The translations under genes and the position numbers were made by a program. The notes beneath the pieces are model-generated. The model saw nothing but the letters and a program-made list of their open reading frames with translations, ran no database searches and was not told the origin of the DNA. From positions 1-22,961 of the forward strand of contig CAYUIQ010000149.1 in NCBI GenBank assembly GCA_964444795.1: 22,961 bases of DNA, in the 5' to 3' direction. Source of the stretch: JABMRP01 sp964444795 (GTDB lineage: Bacteria > Planctomycetota > Planctomycetia > Pirellulales > Thermoguttaceae). Shown piece by piece: positions 18,092 to 22,961 of the stretch; position 1 is the first letter of the stretch, and the number at the start of each line of letters is the position of its first letter.

Positions 18092-18260
18092 GGTGAGAAT
18101 GTTGCGCCGATTGTGCGCAATCCGCGGGAAAAGGTCTTCCAACAGAACGTGTCCTCGGGCCTACGGCTCTTTCGCTTCGGCGACCTCATCGAGCAGGCCT
18201 CCGCGGACACACTGACGCGTTGGCGCAATGACGCCTGTGTTGCCGAAAGGAGTTGTGCAA

Positions 18261-18638
18261 ATGCTCGATCTAGCGCCGCGATGGGAATTGGATTTGGAAC
18301 GCGGCCCCGATTGGCTGTTCATCAAGGTCCGCAATTTGGTGGACCATTCGATGGATGCTCCGCTCTTGGCCGAGCAACTCTGGTCGCTTCTCCAACAGCA
18401 TTCCGTTCATCGTCTGTTGCTGGAGTTGGAGGGGCTGACGCTGCTCAATAGCGGCCTGATCGGCCAGCTTGTCATGTTGCACCGTCGCATCGACGCTTGC
18501 GGTGGCATGATGCGAATCTGTGGGCTATCAGCCTATAACGTGGATGTGCTGCACCGCTGCCGCCTTGCCGAGCGACTCCATCCGTACCAGGATCGCCAGG
18601 AAGCGGTGCTGGGGTTCCTCTGCCGCAAGCCCCGTTAA
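18261..18638 (+). CDS. STAS-domain protein (anti-anti-sigma type)
   Basis: ATG 18261 is selected by AAGGAG (18247-18252) eight bases upstream. ATG 18228 lacks such a site. The 125-residue protein is a single STAS domain: a beta strand (WLFIKVRN), then the helix-strand set, then LLLELEGLTLLNSGLIGQLV, in which Ser64 in NSG sits where SpoIIAA-type antagonists carry the phosphorylated serine. The family usually counteracts anti-sigma kinases or works in stressosome-like switches. No kinase or phosphatase partner gene is in the window, so the pathway is open. Its TAA stop overlaps the stop of the convergent BON gene. Confidence 0.85.
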   Translation: MLDLAPRWELDLERGPDWLFIKVRNLVDHSMDAPLLAEQLWSLLQQHSVHRLLLELEGLTLLNSGLIGQLVMLHRRIDACGGMMRICGLSAYNVDVLHRCRLAERLHPYQDRQEAVLGFLCRKPR

Positions 18639-18856
18639 GACCAGGCAACTTCCAGTTCGTTGTGAATTTCGTCGACGCCGTCGAGCCGGCGGACGACTTC
18701 TTGCGCCATCTGCTTCTGATAGTACGAAGCGACGACGCCCCGCAGAGTCACGCGGCCGTCGTTGGTCTCGAAGCGGAGATCTCGGGAACCAATATGCGGG
18801 TTGCGGTGTAGAGCGGACGTGACGTGGTCGTCCAGTCCGATGTCAATTTGGCTCAT
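18635..18856 (-). CDS. BON-domain protein
   Basis: This 73-residue protein reads on the minus strand from ATG 18856, with no clear ribosome binding site. It is essentially one BON domain: a helix (DHVTSALHRNP), DLRFETNDGRVTLRGVV with the conserved glycine, then a helix ending in VVRRLDGVDEIHNELEV. BON domains bind phospholipids or cell-surface polymers in osmotically induced or transport-related proteins. There is no signal peptide, so a cytoplasmic location is likely for this copy. It converges on the STAS gene and shares a TTAA at the stop codons (18635-18638). Confidence 0.88.
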   Translation of the reverse strand: MSQIDIGLDDHVTSALHRNPHIGSRDLRFETNDGRVTLRGVVASYYQKQMAQEVVRRLDGVDEIHNELEVAWS

Positions 18857-19037
18857 TCAGTCCGTCTCGGGGGGCATGGGGGGGATAGAGGGGGAAGTCG
18901 ACCCGGACGGGCGACCGTACCCTCTTATCGGCAAACCAGACAAGACGCATGGAACGTAAGTGCTTTGCCGGCCAAGGAATTAAGATGAATCGGTCGGTGT
19001 GTACCGGTTTTGCGACGTATCCGCTGGCCACACCGCA

Positions 19038-20663
19038 CTACCCACCCAGCCAAGTGGGCATTTCGTCGGCCGCCGGAAGATTCACCGTCCACGCCCGTTC
19101 GATGTTGTCCATGGCAAGGATCTCGGTCAGTGCTTCGGCGGGCGGCTTGGCATCGAGAACCAAAACCCCCACGGCCTCGCCGCCGGGTTCTTGGGATGCC
19201 CGCCCCACGGTCATCTGGGCAATGTTGACCCGGTGCCGGCCGAAGACACTACCCACTCTGCCGATAATGCCCGGTACATCGCGGTGCGAGAAGAGCCAGA
19301 GAATGCCGTCCAGGGGACTTTCCAGCCGGCACTGGCCCTTCTGAACCAGACGGGGCATGTTGCCGAACAGGGTACCGGAGGCAAACGCGGTCCGTGCTTT
19401 GCTGACCACTTCCGCGCTGATCAGCGAAATGAAATCGCCCGTCTCGCTGGAACGCTCCTCAATCAACTCGATCCCCCGATCCTTCAACAGCACCCCGGAA
19501 TTGATGATGTTGACCTCGGTGTCCAATGCGTGTTCCAACAAACCGGCGGCAAAAGCGGAGGAGAGCAACCGCGTGTCTTTGTCGGCCACTTCTCCCTGAT
19601 AACAAAGCCGGCAGGTGTTGGCCGGCGCCTGATCCACCTGTCCCATAAGGAGGCCCAACCGATAGGCCACGTTGAGATAGCCGCGGAGGCTCTTCAGCGT
19701 TTTCGGATCCAGCGGTGAAATGTTGACCGACTGCCGAACGGCGCCGCTGGTGAAGAAATCGATAAGCAACTCGGCCGCCTCGACGGCCACGTTGGTCTGG
19801 GCTTCGCGCGTACTGGCTCCCAGATGGGGCGTACACAACACGTTGGGCATCGCGAACAAGGGGCTATCGGTACAGGGCTCCGAAGCGTAGACGTCCAGGG
19901 CCACGCCGCCCAGGTGACCGCTGGCGAGTGCCTCGGCCAAGGCGGCCTCGTTGTAGATTCCCCCGCGAGCGCAGTTGATCAGCCGTACGCCCGGTCGCAT
20001 CGTCTGAATCTCAGCGGCACCGATGAGGTCGCGTGTCTCGTCGGTCAACGGCGAATGGACCGTGAGATAGTCGACGTGGGGCAGCAAGTCGCGAGCCGAC
20101 GTGTACGTTTCGATTTCCAGTTCCTTGGCGCGATGGCTGGAGAGGAACGGATCGTAGCCGATGACCGTCATGTCCATGGCCTGGGCGCGGACGGCTACCG
20201 CCTTGCCGATCCGCCCCAGTCCGATAATCCCCAGCGTTTTTCCGGCCAACTGGGTACCCATGTACTTCTTGCGGTCCCAGCGGTTTTCGACGAGGCTCTG
20301 ATTGGCGGGAGCGACGTTACGCGACAGGGCCAGCATCAGCGCCATCGTGTGCTCGGCGGTCGACACCGTATTGCCGCCGGGTGTGTTCATCACCACGATG
20401 CCCTGCCGGGTGGCCGCTTCTTTGTCGATGTTGTCGGTTCCGACCCCGGCCCGGGCGATTGCCTTCAGCCGCCGGTTTCCCTCCAGGACGTCGCCGGTCA
20501 GTTTCACGCCGCTACGACAGATCGCGCCGTCGAACTCCTTCAGTACCTTGCGGAGTTCCTCCCCCTTCAGCCCGGTCCGCACTTCGTATTCGATGTTTCC
20601 GGCCGATCCCAGTAGATCGAGGCCGTCTTGCGATAGGTTGTCGAGAACGATGACGCGAGGCAT
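19038..20663 (-). CDS. serA: D-3-phosphoglycerate dehydrogenase
   Basis: SerA oxidises 3-phosphoglycerate to 3-phosphohydroxypyruvate with NAD, the first step of serine synthesis. ATG 20663 gives 541 residues and the usual N-terminus MPRVIVLDNL. The open frame continues 27 codons upstream without family character. Seen are the NAD-binding GLGRIG (148-153), and catalytic Arg233 (NCARGG), Glu262 (ASEP) and His280 (TPHLGAS). The allosteric substrate-binding domain (about 320-450) and the C-terminal ACT domain (VPGIIGRVGSVFGRHRVNIAQM) are also present. This is the long form of the enzyme. Its ACT domain usually mediates serine feedback inhibition. It lies 167 bp downstream of the TPR lipoprotein gene on the same strand. 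Confidence 0.97.
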   Translation of the reverse strand: MPRVIVLDNLSQDGLDLLGSAGNIEYEVRTGLKGEELRKVLKEFDGAICRSGVKLTGDVLEGNRRLKAIARAGVGTDNIDKEAATRQGIVVMNTPGGNTVSTAEHTMALMLALSRNVAPANQSLVENRWDRKKYMGTQLAGKTLGIIGLGRIGKAVAVRAQAMDMTVIGYDPFLSSHRAKELEIETYTSARDLLPHVDYLTVHSPLTDETRDLIGAAEIQTMRPGVRLINCARGGIYNEAALAEALASGHLGGVALDVYASEPCTDSPLFAMPNVLCTPHLGASTREAQTNVAVEAAELLIDFFTSGAVRQSVNISPLDPKTLKSLRGYLNVAYRLGLLMGQVDQAPANTCRLCYQGEVADKDTRLLSSAFAAGLLEHALDTEVNIINSGVLLKDRGIELIEERSSETGDFISLISAEVVSKARTAFASGTLFGNMPRLVQKGQCRLESPLDGILWLFSHRDVPGIIGRVGSVFGRHRVNIAQMTVGRASQEPGGEAVGVLVLDAKPPAEALTEILAMDNIERAWTVNLPAADEMPTWLGG

Positions 20664-20830
20664 GGCTTCACCCGCTCTATTGGATGCTCGTAGTATGAAG
20701 TTATTCCCGAACCAAGCAGCGTATTTTACCGTGGACGCTCCCACTTGGCGATGGGGGGTCCGCTGGACAACGGGGGCGCGCTCGGTGAAGAGAGACCGCC
20801 GAAAGACCGGAAAAGGCCGATTCCGGCGAT

Positions 20831-21595
20831 CTACCTAATCGGGGGGACACCGCGAACCACAACTCGCGTCCCCTCCGGTCCGCTGATGAACTGCCGATTG
20901 GGCTGGAGGCCCGCCTCCAGAGCAGCGATTTGAGTACGCACGGCCGGCTGGTTCTGGTTGTACTGGAGCGAATCGCGGTAGTTGGCCAGCGCCCGGCGAT
21001 CCTCGCCGCGCGCTTGGCACATACGGCCCAGCGCGGCCCGAGCCCGGGCGTTGTTGGGTTCGAGGTAGAGTGCGGCCAGGAGTTGCTCTTCGGCCTCTTT
21101 CTCCTTGCCGTGCTCCTCGAGCAGGCGTGCCATCTCGATGGTCGGCTCGGCCGAGGTAGGCCGCCGGTCGCCCCACGCCTGGAGAAGCCGAAAGGCCTCG
21201 TCCTTGCGGTCCTGCGCGGCCAACAGTGAGGCCAGCCCGCGATAGCACTCGCGATGGACGCCGTACGGATCGCGGCTGAGGCAGAGATGATAGTAGTGTT
21301 CGGCCCGGCGGTAGTCGGACTCCTGGCCGTGTTGATCGCCCAGCTTGTGATAGGTGGCCGCTAGATTGTAGTATCCGTCGGGGCTCGTGGGGTCCTGATG
21401 GACGGCCAACTCGAAATCTCGCCGAGCCGCTTGAACGTTGCCCTGCTCGAAGAAGGTGACCCCTTCGGCGTTCAGCCCGCGCGAGACGAAGTTCTCGCAC
21501 CCGCTCGCCACGAGGAGACAGAACGCGACCCCCGCCATACCTAATGCCGCCCGGGCGGTGCCCGCGGCCAGTCGTTTTGCTTCCAACACGACCAT
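20831..21595 (-). CDS. TPR-repeat lipoprotein
   Basis: ATG 21595 is chosen because GAGG stands five bases upstream and a lipoprotein signal follows: a hydrophobic stretch, then LLVASGC with Cys33 as the lipidation site. Upstream ATG codons up to 21760 lie before or inside the predicted promoter. The 254-residue protein contains about five tetratricopeptide repeats between residues 40 and 225 (for example GVTFFEQGNVQAARRDFELAVHQDP and AALYLEPNNARARAALG, each with the typical A-G-Y-A-P spacing). The tail ends in GPEGTRVVVRGVPP. TPRs assemble protein complexes, here at a membrane. A link to serA downstream is not evident. Confidence 0.85.
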   Translation of the reverse strand: MVVLEAKRLAAGTARAALGMAGVAFCLLVASGCENFVSRGLNAEGVTFFEQGNVQAARRDFELAVHQDPTSPDGYYNLAATYHKLGDQHGQESDYRRAEHYYHLCLSRDPYGVHRECYRGLASLLAAQDRKDEAFRLLQAWGDRRPTSAEPTIEMARLLEEHGKEKEAEEQLLAALYLEPNNARARAALGRMCQARGEDRRALANYRDSLQYNQNQPAVRTQIAALEAGLQPNRQFISGPEGTRVVVRGVPPIR

Positions 21596-21683
21596 CTCGC
21601 CTCGTCTGGAAGGTCCGCGGCGTCCGGCACGCGAGCCGGCAGCGCAGCGACCAAGATCGACCATAAGACCATAACCGGGCCGG

Positions 21684-21712
21684 AGAATAGCGAGACGAGC
21701 CCCTCGGTGCAA
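21684..21712 (-). promoter_or_regulatory. Promoter of the TPR lipoprotein gene
   Basis: On the minus strand -35 TTGCAC (21712-21707) and -10 TATTCT (21689-21684) have a 17-base spacer. The leader to ATG 21595 is about 80 nt. Confidence 0.6.
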
Positions 21713-22157
21713 GGCCGGATTTGGCGGTTTCGAGCGGCGCGAGACGCTACGCGACAGCACGCATCGCGGTGGAAGGTAGCTACAGAGCCATGAATAATCA
21801 GCCTTGGGGAAACGATTCGGCCTCGCATCGGTTGTTGCCCGGGGGCAACGGAAACCACTGTATCGAACGGTTTACACGGGAGCCGCAACGATCTCTGTAA
21901 ATCGTTACTATTTAGCCGTTTACAGCTCCTTGTGGCCACTTCGTCCTCCCCGAGGGAGTCGTTCGGCACTCGGTTTGCTTCTCTTGCGGTTATCCCCTTC
22001 GCCGCCGGCGGCGGGAGAGTTCTCGAGCAGTCGAGGCTCTCTCGGCTGCCGGCGTTATCAGCGAGGGTTCGACGCATGTTTCCGGCGCCCCTGGCGGTTC
22101 GATTCTCATCCTGCCACACGGCGGTCTCATCCGGTTGCCCCCGTACGCAAGCACACC
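21713..22157. other. Divergent intergenic region with possible operator cluster
   Basis: No gene is supported in this spacer. It holds a GTTGCCC-GG-GGGCAAC palindrome (21834-21849), the AACGAT/ATCGTT palindrome (21887-21892, 21901-21906), and three copies of a TTTACA-type 9-mer (CGGTTTACA 21868-21876, inverted TGTAAATCG 21896-21904, CCGTTTACA 21916-21924). These look like binding sites for a regulator of the divergent genes. Confidence 0.4.
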
Positions 22158-22961
22158 ATGCACGCACGCGAACTGATTGAACTGGCTGCCCTGGTTTCGG
22201 TCCACGGACCGGTCCTGATTCAAGGAAGAGGCCAACTATCGCCCTCCGGGGTCGAGCAGTATTGGGCCGCGTCGAAATCCCGCCTGGATCGGTGGGGGCG
22301 ATGCGTGAAACGACTCAATGCTCAGAGCGCCCAAGCCACACCCGTTTGGCGACGCTCGCATGTCCCCCTGATTCGCCGCGTTTTCGAGGAGATCCTGACC
22401 GGCGAGATCCTTACCCGCGTCTGGACGGCCGTGCTCTGCGCCTACGATCGCCACCACGGCACCGACACGGGCGAACCAGTCGCTCGCAGTGTGATGATCG
22501 GCCACATGGAAGCACGGCATCGAGTGCTGGCGTTGATGGTCAGCGGACCGGGGGTCGATGCGGAGGAGGCCGTACGGTTGAACCATCTACGGCGACGCAC
22601 CGAACGCTGGACCGACATGCTCGTCGGCTACTTGGCCGGCATGCACGACATCAGCGAGTTTGCCATCGATCCGCACCGCGCCCGGGACTTCGCCGAGGAT
22701 ATTCACTACGGAAGTCAGTTCAAAGGGGGCCAGTCGGCCTGGCCGCTGGTGATCGCCTCGCTACGGGCGGCCTTCCGTCAGAATCTCGACCCGGTGAGCC
22801 CCAATTCCGATCTGAACGCCAAGATCGCCGCGGGCATTCTCTCCTGTTTCCGGCCGGAATTGTTCGACGCGACCGGCGTCTTCCAATCTCTCTGGCTTCT
22901 CCGCCTAACCAACGCCACCACCGACGCCCAAGGGTTGGTCGAAGATCTACTGGGCAACCGC
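22158..22961 (+). CDS. Unknown protein, truncated by the window edge
   Basis: From ATG 22158 the frame is open for 268 codons to the last base. The true end lies outside the window. No clear ribosome binding site is seen. The translation starts MHARELIELAALVSVHG and is largely helical, with many tryptophans, histidines and arginines, for example RWGRCVKRLNAQ, HMEARHRVLALMV and RRTERWTDMLVGYLAGMHDI. It has no signal peptide. I do not recognise the family. Codon use and GC fit the neighbours, which supports real coding. The gene is divergent from the TPR lipoprotein gene and follows the TTTACA motif cluster. Confidence 0.72.
   Translation, partial: MHARELIELAALVSVHGPVLIQGRGQLSPSGVEQYWAASKSRLDRWGRCVKRLNAQSAQATPVWRRSHVPLIRRVFEEILTGEILTRVWTAVLCAYDRHHGTDTGEPVARSVMIGHMEARHRVLALMVSGPGVDAEEAVRLNHLRRRTERWTDMLVGYLAGMHDISEFAIDPHRARDFAEDIHYGSQFKGGQSAWPLVIASLRAAFRQNLDPVSPNSDLNAKIAAGILSCFRPELFDATGVFQSLWLLRLTNATTDAQGLVEDLLGNR

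Overview
The window looks like chromosomal DNA from a planctomycete, probably of the Pirellula/Rhodopirellula kind. This is inferred from the GC-rich coding DNA, several small proteins that I remember only from Planctomycetes, intergenic palindromes and heptamer arrays typical of such genomes, and weak Shine-Dalgarno signals. No database search was possible, so the lineage is a judgement. UAG is an ordinary stop here (uvrA, leuA, serA, ruvB and the formyltransferase gene all end in it), so the code is standard.

Positions 1-4073 are accessory-like. A gene of visibly lower GC runs from 71 to 2029. It carries a HEPN-type R-x4-H motif and an EF-Tu-domain-II-like C-terminus, and is cut by one in-frame TAG at 839-841. 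A secreted protein gene (2553-3563) follows and is also cut by a single in-frame TAG (3276-3278). It lies between two direct copies of a roughly 130-bp repeat (2219-2348 and 3615-3745). Positions 4074-8519 hold uvrA (minus, own promoter), a tRNA-Lys(UUU) with its terminator, and a secreted alpha/beta hydrolase gene (minus).

Positions 8791-10718 hold leuA with a complete attenuation leader: promoter, a 20-codon leader peptide with seven leucine codons, an antiterminator pairing, and an intrinsic terminator with nine U residues before leuA. Positions 10887-13386 hold plus-strand genes: a small cysteine-rich protein, a conserved short protein, a LolA-like secreted or lipoprotein, and ruvA with a TTG start.

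Positions 13609-16699 are a tightly coupled three-gene cassette (HemN-like radical SAM enzyme, second radical SAM enzyme, formyltransferase) placed between ruvA and ruvB. It is the best candidate here for an uncharacterised pathway. Positions 16903-18856 hold ruvB, a STAS-domain gene with its promoter, and a convergent BON-domain gene whose stop codon overlaps that of the STAS gene. Positions 19038-21712 hold serA and, upstream on the same strand, a TPR lipoprotein gene with a good promoter. A regulatory-looking spacer with three copies of a TTTACA-type motif separates it from a divergent gene that runs off the right edge (22158-22961).

The biosynthetic (leuA, serA) and DNA repair (uvrA, ruvA, ruvB) genes are housekeeping. 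The left end, the radical SAM cassette and the repeat families are the less ordinary parts.
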